Assembly: GCA_964625865.1 (NCBI GenBank)
Contig: CAZVEV010000271.1
Location: 1 to 8,680, forward strand
DNA: 8,680 bases
Source of the DNA: CAZVEV01 sp964625865
Lineage (GTDB): Bacteria; Planctomycetota; Phycisphaerae; SM23-33
Reading direction: 5' to 3'
In this document: positions 1 to 6,051 of the stretch, piece after piece
How the letters are laid out: each line of letters opens with the position of its first letter
How positions within the stretch are numbered: the stretch's first letter is position 1
Notes under the pieces: generated by a model
Seen by the model: the letters and a program-made list of their open reading frames with translations, nothing else
Database searches by the model: none
Told to the model about the DNA's origin: nothing
Made by a program: the position numbers and the translations under genes

Positions 1-44
1 CCGCCTCCACCAGTCCCTCGCCACATATCAAGCCGCCTTTCTGA

Positions 45-356
45 GGGAGGCGTCTATTCATGCTCGACGGCAAGGAATGGGGCCCGGGCCTGGATCTCAC
101 CGACAAAACCAAATTCGGTGGCAAAGCCATCTACAACGACTACCCGTTCTTCCTGATCCTCAACCAGGCTGTTGGCGGCAATTACTTCGGCGTCTGGGGA
201 CCGAATGCTCCAGGCCCCGACAAGAAGGGGAAGAACGAACTGTATGATCTTACCCTCTTTCCACAGACCATGCATGTCGACTGGGTGCGGGTATACCAAA
301 CAAGAGTGAAGAAAAGCGAACCACCGGCTGCACACGAACGCTTGCAGCGCTGGTGA
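45..356 (+). pseudogene. C-terminal remnant of a GH16-family glycoside hydrolase
   Basis: The frame encodes a C-terminal piece of a laminarinase/agarase-type GH16 beta-glucanase. Visible hallmarks are a DGKEW strand, PFFLILNQAVGGN (core beta-strand of the GH16 jelly roll) and FPQTMHVDWVRVYQ, the classic end of these domains. The first plausible ATG is at 60, but homology seems to reach back to codon 45 (RRLFMLDGKEW), directly after an in-frame TGA at 42-44. The EXDXXE-type catalytic motif and most of the fold lie upstream of that stop or outside the window, so this piece cannot be an active enzyme. None of the three forward frames upstream of 45 reads like GH16. The break could be a rearrangement, a nonsense or frameshift mutation, or an assembly error. 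The 19 residues after VRVYQ are not conserved-looking. The fold assignment is fairly safe; pseudogene status is an inference. Confidence 0.7.
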
Positions 357-380
357 TCCTTGACGTTAGCCCCCCCACGA

Positions 381-403
381 ACAATACGGGATTCCCGTAT
401 TGT
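381..403. repeat. Perfect odd palindrome (11-1-11)
   Basis: ACAATACGGGA, one T, then TCCCGTATTGT: an 11-bp perfect inverted repeat around a single central base. After one mismatched pair outward, two more base pairs fit. A near-gapless dyad is poorly suited to an RNA hairpin and fits a dimeric DNA-binding protein site or a mobile palindrome remnant better. It lies 25 bp after the GH16 fragment stop, and no gene starts close by. Its function is unknown. Confidence 0.6.
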
Positions 404-731
404 CCGCAATCTCACGTCGGTCGCGTACGACCTGGCCGCGGTTGGCAAGGAGATCCGTGAACTGAAGGCCGCCGAACCGAACTTCCGCAACAGGCGCCCT
501 CGCGCGGCGTCGATCAACCCGGGGAGTTCTTTGGGCTCATCCGGATAATGTCAAAACGGCAAACGGAAATGCTCGAAACGGGAGTGTCGCGGGTCCCGCA
601 ACGGTTTGGACCATTCAGAATTCGACATTCGGGCTTGTTGCTCTTCGAGGCGCCTTCGGCGTCGTATTTCGGATTTCGTGCTTTCACCACGGCGGAAGAA
701 GTGGTAGTATTATGGGGCTCGGAGCGATGGG

Positions 732-806
732 TCGCGACGAGTAGTACAACAGTGCCTGGCACATCAACTCGTGTCGCGAAGCGGCGTTTCGCGGCCCCGC
801 CAGGCA
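732..806 (+). promoter_or_regulatory. Dyad-rich leader with pseudoknot-like topology upstream of the ACP gene
   Basis: Four complementary arms occur in the order A-B-A'-B'. A is TCGCGACGAGT at 732-742 and A' is ACTCGTGTCGCGA at 767-779, pairing with a 2-nt bulge. B is TGCCTGGC at 753-760 and B' is GCCAGGCA at 799-806, pairing over 8 bp. This interleaving is what an H-type pseudoknot needs. A competing hairpin, CGCGAA 775-780 with TTCGCG 788-793, would use part of A'. B also lies in a short self-palindrome (GTGCCTGGCAC, 752-762). The structure ends about 25 nt before the ribosome binding site. It may be an RNA regulator or just overlapping repeat sequence. Confidence 0.35.
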
Positions 807-843
807 TGGCAAGACGATATCCCAGTGTACAGGAGAAACGTAT

Positions 844-1107
844 ATGGCAACCGTAGAGCAGCGCGTCAAGGCCATCACCGCCAGGGTGTTGAAGATTGAC
901 GACCCCGATTCCATCCAGTTGACGGACAACTTCACCGTGGACCTCGGCGCCGCAAGCGTGCAGTCGATCGAACTGGTGGCCTCCTTCGAGGAGGAGTTCG
1001 AGATTGACATGGAAGAGGAAGCTGCACTGGCTGTCGAAACCGTAGGCGGGGCCGTGACGTTTATCGCCGGCGTCTGCACCGAACAGGGCATCGACGTCGA
1101 ACTCTAG
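844..1107 (+). CDS. Acyl carrier protein (phosphopantetheine-binding)
   Basis: An 87-residue acidic, single-domain carrier protein. The motif DLGAASVQSIELV (33-45) matches the ACP signature DLGADSLDTVEL, with Ser38 as the expected 4'-phosphopantetheine attachment site. The usual DSL is changed to ASV, so it is not a textbook fatty-acid-synthesis AcpP. The helix II/III acidic stretch (FEEEFEIDMEEEAALAVETV) is typical of the family. The start is supported by AGGAGA at 831-836, seven bases before the ATG. It sits 25 bp upstream of the DRE-TIM synthase gene in the same direction, so the two are probably co-transcribed. No ketosynthase, acyltransferase, AMP-ligase or phosphopantetheinyl transferase is nearby. 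That suggests a dedicated carrier for a partner reaction rather than bulk lipid synthesis, which is inference. Length and fold are normal for an ACP. Confidence 0.9.
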   Translation: MATVEQRVKAITARVLKIDDPDSIQLTDNFTVDLGAASVQSIELVASFEEEFEIDMEEEAALAVETVGGAVTFIAGVCTEQGIDVEL

Positions 1108-1132
1108 CCCCCGGCGCCCAAGGAGCAACCGC

Positions 1133-2566
1133 ATGACTGATCGCAGAAAACCGTACCCGCTGCAGGACACCGAAGAGCCCAACCTGCAGACCGAAACGTT
1201 CCCCCACTCCCTGCCCCCCCTGATTCGGTTCGACGGCCCGCTGGTGGAGCATGTTGACGGCGAGGCGGTGACGTTTGACACCTCGACGATCAAGACGCGC
1301 CCGATCTACATCACCGACACGACGTTCCGTGACGGCCAGCAGGCCCGCCCCCCGTACACCGTCGAGCAGATGGTGCATATCTACGACCTGATGTCGCGCC
1401 TGGGCGGCCCGGCCGGGGTCATCCGCCAGACCGAGTTCTTCCTCTACACCAAGAACGACCGCGAGACGCTGGACCGCTGCCGCGAACTGGGCCACGAGTT
1501 CCCCGAGTGCACCGGCTGGATCCGCGCGGTCAAGGGCGACTTCAGACTGGTCAAGGAAGCCGGGCTGAAAGAGACCGGCATGCTCACCAGCGCCAGCGAC
1601 TATCACATTTTCAACAAGCTCAAGTTCCCCAGCCGCCAGGCCTGCATGGACGCGTACTGCGAGGTCGTCGACGCGGCGCTGGAGGCCGGCGTCCGCCCGC
1701 GGTGTCACTTCGAGGACATCACGCGCGCGGACATCGAGGGCTTCGTCCTGCCGTTCGCCGAACGCCTCATGGAGATGAGCGCCCAGGTGCCCGACGAACT
1801 GTCGGTCAAGATCCGCCTGTGCGACACGATGGGCTTCGGCCTGCCGTATCCCGGCGTCGAGCTGCCCCGGAGCATCCCCAAGCTGATCTACAAGCTCAAC
1901 CAGGAAGTCGGCGTGCCGTCAGACCGCCTGGAATGGCACGGCCATAACGACTTCCACAAGGTCAGCGTCAATGCGGCGGCGGCGTGGCTGTACGGGTGCG
2001 ACTTCGCCAACGCGACGCTGTTCGGCTTCGGTGAGCGGACGGGCAACCCGCCGCTGGAAGCGGCCATCATGGAGTACATCGCGCTGAAGGGCGATTTGTG
2101 CGGCATTGACACGACGGCGATCACGGAGTTGGCCGACTACATGCGCTCGATCGGCGCGCCGATTCCGGAGAATTATCCGTTCGTGGGCAAGGCGTTCAAC
2201 ACCACGCGCGCGGGCATTCACGCCGGCGGGCTTCGCCAGGACGAGCGTATCTACAACATCTTCGACACCGAGCGCCTGCTGAACCGTCCGCCGCGAGTGG
2301 CGATTACTGACAAGAGCGGCACCGACGGCGTGGTGCACTGGGTCAACGAGTACTTCGGCCTGAGCGGCGAGGAGCGCATCAACAAGATTAAGATCCACCG
2401 CCTGGCGCGATGGGTCAACGACCAGTATGAAGTCGAAGGGCGCCTGACGGCCATCAGCGACCACGAAATGGAAGCCAAGGCCGAGGAACTCATGCCCACC
2501 TACTGGGCCAAGCACGCCCCGGCCAGCGCCCCGGCCAAGAAGACCAAGAGCGTCAAGAACGTCTGA
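1133..2566 (+). CDS. DRE-TIM metallolyase: isopropylmalate/homocitrate/Re-citrate synthase-like
   Basis: A 477-residue enzyme of the family that condenses an acyl-thioester (normally acetyl-CoA) with a 2-oxoacid. The TIM barrel opens with DTTFRDGQQ (62-70); R66 and D67 correspond to the catalytic Arg and metal-binding Asp of the DTTLRDGEQ signature. Metal ligands are seen again in HGHND (269-273). GERTGN (300-305) and RAGIHAGG (359-366) match the barrel end and the following subdomain. The C-terminal LeuA allosteric domain of true 2-isopropylmalate synthases is absent: the protein ends in a helical region and an Ala/Lys-rich tail. It therefore resembles homocitrate synthase or the Re-citrate synthases of anaerobes; the substrate cannot be fixed by eye. 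The start is supported by AGGAG at 1121-1125. The gene directly follows the ACP gene, an unusual partner because known members use CoA thioesters. Confidence 0.85.
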   Translation: MTDRRKPYPLQDTEEPNLQTETFPHSLPPLIRFDGPLVEHVDGEAVTFDTSTIKTRPIYITDTTFRDGQQARPPYTVEQMVHIYDLMSRLGGPAGVIRQTEFFLYTKNDRETLDRCRELGHEFPECTGWIRAVKGDFRLVKEAGLKETGMLTSASDYHIFNKLKFPSRQACMDAYCEVVDAALEAGVRPRCHFEDITRADIEGFVLPFAERLMEMSAQVPDELSVKIRLCDTMGFGLPYPGVELPRSIPKLIYKLNQEVGVPSDRLEWHGHNDFHKVSVNAAAAWLYGCDFANATLFGFGERTGNPPLEAAIMEYIALKGDLCGIDTTAITELADYMRSIGAPIPENYPFVGKAFNTTRAGIHAGGLRQDERIYNIFDTERLLNRPPRVAITDKSGTDGVVHWVNEYFGLSGEERINKIKIHRLARWVNDQYEVEGRLTAISDHEMEAKAEELMPTYWAKHAPASAPAKKTKSVKNV

Positions 2567-2585
2567 GGCCCGTCGGGCAGTGCAA

Positions 2586-2673
2586 TGTAGAAGCGGCATC
2601 TTGCCGCTTTGACGGGATGGCAAACACAACGCCCGACCGCATCACAAGAAACGCGGCAAGATGCCGCGTCTAC
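2586..2673. repeat. 88-bp REPIN-like inverted-repeat element, copy 1
   Basis: The arms at 2587-2607 and 2653-2673 are 21 bp each and are reverse complements with one mismatch, separated by 45 bp. Each arm also contains its own small hairpin: GCGGCA-TCT-TGCCGC on the left, GCGGCA-AGA-TGCCGC on the right. Two inverted REP-like hairpins in about 90 bp is the architecture of a REPIN. The element begins 19 bp after the stop of the DRE-TIM synthase gene and is followed head-to-tail by a second copy. Confidence 0.8.
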
Positions 2674-2761
2674 TGTAGAAGCGGCATCTTGCCGCCTTGA
2701 CGGGATGGCAAACACAACGCCCGACCGCACCACAAGAAACGCGGCGGGATGCCGCGTCTAC
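2674..2761. repeat. 88-bp REPIN-like inverted-repeat element, copy 2
   Basis: A direct tandem copy of the element at 2586-2673, the same length, differing at 4 of 88 positions. The arms are at 2675-2695 and 2741-2761. The two adjacent changes in the right arm (AA to GG) turn two A-U pairs into G-U wobbles in the + strand RNA, so the long stem still forms there. On the other strand they give A/C mismatches. It ends 15 bp from the stop codon of the convergent ACT-domain gene, so the pair fills the whole convergent gap. Confidence 0.8.
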
Positions 2762-2776
2762 GCTAAGGCGGCTCGG

Positions 2777-3199
2777 TCAGAGCTTGCGGATGGCGCGTGC
2801 GGCCTTCGTGGCGTCGGCGGAGGTGTCGAACGCCAGGTGAAGGGCGAACTTCCTGCCGATCACGTGGGCCGAGAAGCCCTGCAGGTTGATGCCCTGTTCT
2901 GCAATTGCCTCGGTGATCGCCGTGCCCCTGCCGGCCTTGTTCGGTCCCGTTACGCACAGCGCGCAGAGCCGCTTGGTCTTCTTGAAGCCGGCCTTGCGTG
3001 CCGCGGCGGCCTGCTTGGCGCCCTTGATCGGCGCGAGGAACACCACGCCGGTTCCGGGCTTCTCCGGCGAGCGCCGCGCGAAGACGAAGTCCAGATTGGC
3101 GCCCGCCGCCGACAGCGGAGCCAACTTCCCCGCCAGCGATCCGGGGGTTTCCTTGAGTTTCGCAATCCACACGTCCACACGAGTTACTGTAAGTGCCAT
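2777..3199 (-). CDS. Small ACT-domain protein (two ACT-like halves)
   Basis: A 140-residue cytosolic protein. Residues about 4-58 (VTRVDVWIAKLKETPGSLAG) begin like an ACT domain: a beta strand, then the ligand-loop signature with PGSLA, then ANLDFVFARR. Residues about 84-140 form a second ACT-like half (GPNKAGRGTAITEAIAEQGI, then a HVIGRKFALHLAF strand). ACT domains bind amino acids or similar small ligands and regulate metabolic enzymes, usually as dimers. No catalytic or DNA-binding domain is fused, so it probably acts as a stand-alone sensor. The ATG at 3199 is preceded by AGGGAG (3207-3213 region), and the reading frame upstream of it has no homology-like text, which argues against a longer start. 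The gene converges on the DRE-TIM synthase gene. It could regulate amino-acid-type metabolism, but nothing seen names the ligand. Confidence 0.75.
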   Translation of the reverse strand: MALTVTRVDVWIAKLKETPGSLAGKLAPLSAAGANLDFVFARRSPEKPGTGVVFLAPIKGAKQAAAARKAGFKKTKRLCALCVTGPNKAGRGTAITEAIAEQGINLQGFSAHVIGRKFALHLAFDTSADATKAARAIRKL

Positions 3200-3239
3200 A
3201 GCCGTTTCTCCCTGCGTAAATGGGTCTGGGAACACTCGT

Positions 3240-3245
3240 ATTATA
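3240..3245 (-). promoter_or_regulatory. -10 element TATAAT for the ACT-domain gene
   Basis: On the minus strand a perfect TATAAT lies about 40 bp upstream of the ACT gene start, a good distance for a short 5' leader. The region 17-18 bp further upstream (ctggcg/tctggc) has no clear -35, so this is a candidate promoter only. Confidence 0.4.
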
Positions 3246-3402
3246 CGCAGAAGGCGACAGACCGCCAGAAAGGCTTTTGATTGTCGATTGACGTGACGTT
3301 TCTGACGGATATCCAGGACCAAGGAAACAGGACGTGGACTTGACGTTGAGCATGGCGTCTCCTCCACACCAGGCGAGCGATAACGCGTGTTGTTTATCCC
3401 AT

Positions 3403-3512
3403 GTTTAGCGGACGAGCTTGCTCGTCGTGTTTCCGTCTGGTTGATGCAGCATGCTCGACGTTCTTCGGCGTCGGAACGGACGACGCACGCGGGGCAAGCC
3501 CCGCCGCTTAAC
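3403..3512. repeat. 110-bp composite inverted-repeat element (REPIN-like)
   Basis: Left arm GTTTAGCGGACGAGC... (3403-3426) and the reverse complement of the right arm, GTTAAGCGGCGGGGC... (3489-3512), agree at 16 of 24 positions. Each arm carries a near-loopless hairpin: GACGAGC-TT-GCTCGTC at 3411-3426 and GCGGGGC-AA-GCCCCGC at 3489-3504, both with perfect 7-bp stems. A weaker CGACG/CGTCG hairpin lies in the centre. The arrangement resembles the 88-bp elements but the sequence family differs. Outside this element and the -10 box, the gap 3200-3685 shows no gene. Confidence 0.65.
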
Positions 3513-3685
3513 GTGGAGCAAACGCCCTGTTCAGTGTGCACCCCGTCCTCCACCTGTTTGTGTTGACATTGCTCGCCCCACCGGAGAATCAGGTCGTACA
3601 CTTGACGACTGACGACCCGCCGCGATGATGACATGAGAACAACCGCGATTGAGGTCCGCCCTCCAGTTCGAAAGGACAGCGTCAC

Positions 3686-5050
3686 ATGCCCGCAAGCAGA
3701 CGTGAGTTTCTCCACACCGCCGCACTGACGGCCGCGGGGCTTTCGCTTTCGGCCCGCCGCCTCGCCCACAGCGCCGAAGCCGCCGGCCGCCGTCCTCACA
3801 TCATCCTGTTCCTCTCAGACGACCACGGCGTTGAAGACAGCGGCGCCTACGGCGACCGCGTGGTCCGCACGCCAAACATGGATCGCCTCGCAGCCGAGGG
3901 GATGCTGATGACTCGGGCCTTCGCCGCCTCGCCGCTGTGCTCGCCCTCTCGCTGCGTGCTCGAGACGGGGTTGATGCCCTTCCGCAATGGCGGACACAAG
4001 TTCGGCACGCCGATCCGCCGTGGCGTGCGGACGATGCCCATGTACTTCAGGAAGCTCGGCTACCACACGGCCCACGTGGGCAAGTTCCATCATGCACCGA
4101 ACAGACAATTCCCCTACGACACGGTTATCCGGCAGGAGAACCGCGCGGCGGCCTTCATCGCCGGCTACACCGGCGCCAAGCCGCTGCTGCTGCTGGTGTG
4201 CAGCCATCATCCGCACACGCCCTGGCCCGAAAACACGCTGTACGATCCGAGCAAGGTCAAGCTGCCCCCCAACTTCGTCGACACGCCTGAGACGCGACGC
4301 CAGCGGTGCCAGTACTACATGGAAGTAACCGCCGCCGATCGCCTGCTCGGCCAGGTCCTCGATGCCGTCGCCAAACGCGGCTGGACCGACAACGCCCTGC
4401 TGCTGTACACCACCGACCAGGGGGCGAACTGGCCCTTTGCCAAGTGGTGCCTCTACGACGCGGGCATCCGCGTGCCGCTGATCGCCCGCTGGCCTGGCAA
4501 GATCAAAGCCGCCTCCAGAAGCGACGCGATGGTCTCGCTTGTCGATCTGCTCCCGACGTTTCTCGACGCCGCGGGCGCCGCTCCGCCCAAGGGCCTGGAC
4601 GGGCGCAACTTCCTTGCCGTCCTGACCGGACGCAAGAAGACCCACCGCGACGCGATCTTCGCGGCGCACACGGGCAACGACAATGGCGGGCCCGGCATCG
4701 CCAACCACTGCCCCATGCGAACCGTCCGCACCGCCACGCACAAGTACATCGTGAACCTCCACCCCGAGCGAACGTTCACCACGCACATCACCGGCTGCAA
4801 GCCCCCGAGCCCCCACCACCTGCCCTTCTGGAGCAGTTGGGTCGCCAAGGCCAGGACCGACACCCGCGCCGCGGCCATCGTCCACAGCTACATGCATCGC
4901 CCGAAGGAAGAACTCTACGACCTGGTCAACGACCCGTACGAGCAGAAGAACCTCGCCGGCGACCCGGCCTGCGCCGAAGTGCTTTCCGCCTTGCGCAAAC
5001 GTCTGACGCTATGGCGCAAGGGGCAGAACGATCCGACGCTGAGCGAGTGA
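3686..5050 (+). CDS. Exported type I sulfatase, heparan N-sulfatase (SGSH)-like
   Basis: A 454-residue sulfatase that should hydrolyse sulfate esters or sulfamates on polysaccharides outside the cytoplasm. A Tat signal is visible (SRREFL at 4-9, then a moderately hydrophobic stretch to about 22). Catalytic features are metal-binding DD (45-46), the formylglycine motif CSPSR (85-89, with C85 needing conversion), HVGKFHH (130-136), HPHTPW (175-180), and TDQG plus K253 (243-253). The TPETRRQ...YY block (200-211) and LYDAGIRVPLIARWPGK (256-272) fit the N-sulfoglucosamine sulfohydrolase-like subgroup (S1_8). The Asp-Asn pair usual in other sulfatases is Asp-Gln here, which I recall from planctomycete relatives. 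The C-terminal ELYDLVNDPYEQKNLA is a typical sulfatase tail. AAAGGA at 3671-3676 supports the start. No maturation enzyme is in the window. The substrate is unproven. Confidence 0.9.
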   Translation: MPASRREFLHTAALTAAGLSLSARRLAHSAEAAGRRPHIILFLSDDHGVEDSGAYGDRVVRTPNMDRLAAEGMLMTRAFAASPLCSPSRCVLETGLMPFRNGGHKFGTPIRRGVRTMPMYFRKLGYHTAHVGKFHHAPNRQFPYDTVIRQENRAAAFIAGYTGAKPLLLLVCSHHPHTPWPENTLYDPSKVKLPPNFVDTPETRRQRCQYYMEVTAADRLLGQVLDAVAKRGWTDNALLLYTTDQGANWPFAKWCLYDAGIRVPLIARWPGKIKAASRSDAMVSLVDLLPTFLDAAGAAPPKGLDGRNFLAVLTGRKKTHRDAIFAAHTGNDNGGPGIANHCPMRTVRTATHKYIVNLHPERTFTTHITGCKPPSPHHLPFWSSWVAKARTDTRAAAIVHSYMHRPKEELYDLVNDPYEQKNLAGDPACAEVLSALRKRLTLWRKGQNDPTLSE

Positions 5051-5058
5051 CAGATTTC

Positions 5059-5089
5059 TTGTTTAACAAAGCCGCATTCATGTTATGAT
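5059..5089 (+). promoter_or_regulatory. Candidate extended -10 promoter for the prepilin-like gene
   Basis: TGT-TATGAT at 5081-5089 is an extended -10 (TGn plus 5 of 6 TATAAT matches). A partial -35, TTGTTT, lies at 5059-5064 with a long 19-bp spacer. It overlaps ATG codons at 5085 and 5088, so if it is used, translation must start downstream, at 5130 or 5151. It gives the gene its own promoter just after the sulfatase stop. Confidence 0.4.
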
Positions 5090-5150
5090 GAAGCCAGAGG
5101 TCCTGGATGGCTGCTATCGGCAGGCCACGATGGACGTGCAGAGTCGACAC

Positions 5151-5882
5151 ATGACTGACCGACGAGCGTTCACGTTGATGGAACTTCTGGTGGTGATAGC
5201 CATCATCTCCCTGCTGCTGGCGATGTTCGCGCCGATGGTCAATCGCATCATGGTCCTGGCCAAGGTCGACATCTGTTACACGAACATGCACCAGTTGAGC
5301 GTCGCATGGGTGGCCTACCAGACAGACAACAAGAGGAAGATTGTCGACGCATCGACCAGCCGGGCCACGTCGTGGGCCAGGCACGGCAACGAGAACCCGA
5401 GCAACGGGAATCGCTACTCGCTGATCACCAACTACGCACTGTACCCGTACTCGCGGGACGTCAGGATCTACCTGTGCCCCAGCGATCCGGAAGAGCACAT
5501 TCGCAGCTACTCGATCACCTCGATCATGAACGGGCATGACTGGGGCAACTTGCCCTACGTCCATAGATACTCGGAGATCAAGAGCCACTCCAACGAACTG
5601 GTCTTCGTGGAAGAAAGCGACCGCCGGTCGAACTCCAACATGGGCACGTTCGCCCAGGACCCGAAGTCTTGGGGCAGGAACCAGTGGGTGGACTACGTGG
5701 CCAACTTCCACGACGGCGGAGACAACATGAGCTTCGCTGACGGGCACGCCGAGCACTGGAAGTGGGAGGACCCGGGCACGCTGGAAGCGTCCCGCCGAGA
5801 GCAGTTCTTCTGGCGGCCCGAGAACGTCGATCTCCAGCGACTTCGCAAGTCCATGTTCAACGACATGCCCGGGGCCTATTGA
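5151..5882 (+). CDS. Prepilin-like protein with N-terminal methylation motif and H-X9-DG motif
   Basis: A 243-residue pseudopilin-like protein. The leader MTDRRA is followed by FTLMELLVVIAIISLLLAMF, the type IV prepilin processing site and hydrophobic helix; cleavage would fall after Ala6, with Glu at mature position 5. YLCPSD (107-112) and the H-X9-DG motif (H187, then D197-G198, in NFHDGGDNMSFADGHAEHWKW split across 186-205) are typical of the large planctomycete/Lentisphaerae prepilin family. It is anchored in the inner membrane before processing and is probably part of a secretion or surface structure. The prepilin peptidase is not here. Starts at 5085 and 5130 are also open in frame. I chose 5151 because prepilin leaders are short and the candidate promoter overlaps 5085; no strong ribosome site helps. 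It lies 100 bp after the sulfatase, possibly as a partner for polysaccharide handling, which is inference. Confidence 0.8.
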   Translation: MTDRRAFTLMELLVVIAIISLLLAMFAPMVNRIMVLAKVDICYTNMHQLSVAWVAYQTDNKRKIVDASTSRATSWARHGNENPSNGNRYSLITNYALYPYSRDVRIYLCPSDPEEHIRSYSITSIMNGHDWGNLPYVHRYSEIKSHSNELVFVEESDRRSNSNMGTFAQDPKSWGRNQWVDYVANFHDGGDNMSFADGHAEHWKWEDPGTLEASRREQFFWRPENVDLQRLRKSMFNDMPGAY

Positions 5883-6051
5883 TCGCCGCAATCATCATTT
5901 CCACCTCTTGGCGCACGGGTGATCCGACCGTATGGTAGTGGCTCGCGCGGCGCCGGTCATCGCTGACGATGGTGCTGCGAGTGGAGACTACTGACTGCCG
6001 ACCATCGATTACCGCCGTATCCCGCCGCCACGGGCGGCCGAACGTGAGACC

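Larger units (their letters stand above)
357..843. other. 487-bp gene-poor gap with palindromes and the acyl carrier protein leader
   Basis: No convincing gene was seen. A short TTG-initiated frame at 360-548 and an ATG-initiated frame at 548-856 are open. The second runs through AT-richer, low-complexity text (gaattcgacattcggg, then tatttcggatttcgtg, about 618-681) of a kind I associate with planctomycete intergenic DNA, and it overlaps the next start codon. The gap also holds a perfect odd palindrome at 381-403, a small GCGGG/CCCGC hairpin near 589-600, a GGCGCC-TTC-GGCGTC hairpin near 650-664 and a dyad-rich leader at 732-806. A possible -10 TATTAT lies at 708-713, but no matching -35 was found. 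Confidence 0.5.

Noticed and set aside
360..548. 62-residue TTG-initiated + strand frame
   Set aside because: No ribosome site, runs through the 381-403 palindrome, no recognised family. The middle (LAAVGKEIRELKAAEP) looks mildly coding, so a decayed gene fragment cannot be fully excluded.
548..856. 102-residue + strand frame ahead of the ACP gene
   Set aside because: Low-complexity, repeat-like sequence that overlaps the ACP start and its ribosome site; no recognisable protein motif.
514..1293. 259-residue minus-strand frame opposite the ACP gene
   Set aside because: Antisense to the ACP and synthase starts; no motif or ribosome site.
2586..2761. CRISPR array
   Set aside because: Only two units, with the whole 88 bp conserved and no variable spacers; it is a tandem duplicated inverted-repeat element.
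3563..3592. Perfect TTGACA upstream of the sulfatase as a promoter
   Set aside because: The -10 position holds only GAATCA or AATCAG, too poor to call a promoter on the hexamer alone.
3200..3799. N-terminal 200-residue extension of the ACT-domain frame on the minus strand
   Set aside because: It overlaps the sulfatase start and a repeat element, shows no homology-like text, and the ATG at 3199 has a good ribosome site.
3815..4897. Long 360-residue minus-strand frame opposite the sulfatase
   Set aside because: Antisense shadow of a clear sulfatase gene in GC-rich DNA; composition is Arg/Gly/Val-rich without motifs.
4926..5891. Long 321-residue minus-strand frame opposite the prepilin gene
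   Set aside because: Antisense shadow covering two well-supported genes on the other strand.
5883..6051. Small gene or RNA in the gap before the aldolase-like gene
   Set aside because: Only short dyads (CATCG/CGATG, CCGCC/GGCGG) and no coherent frame or promoter seen.
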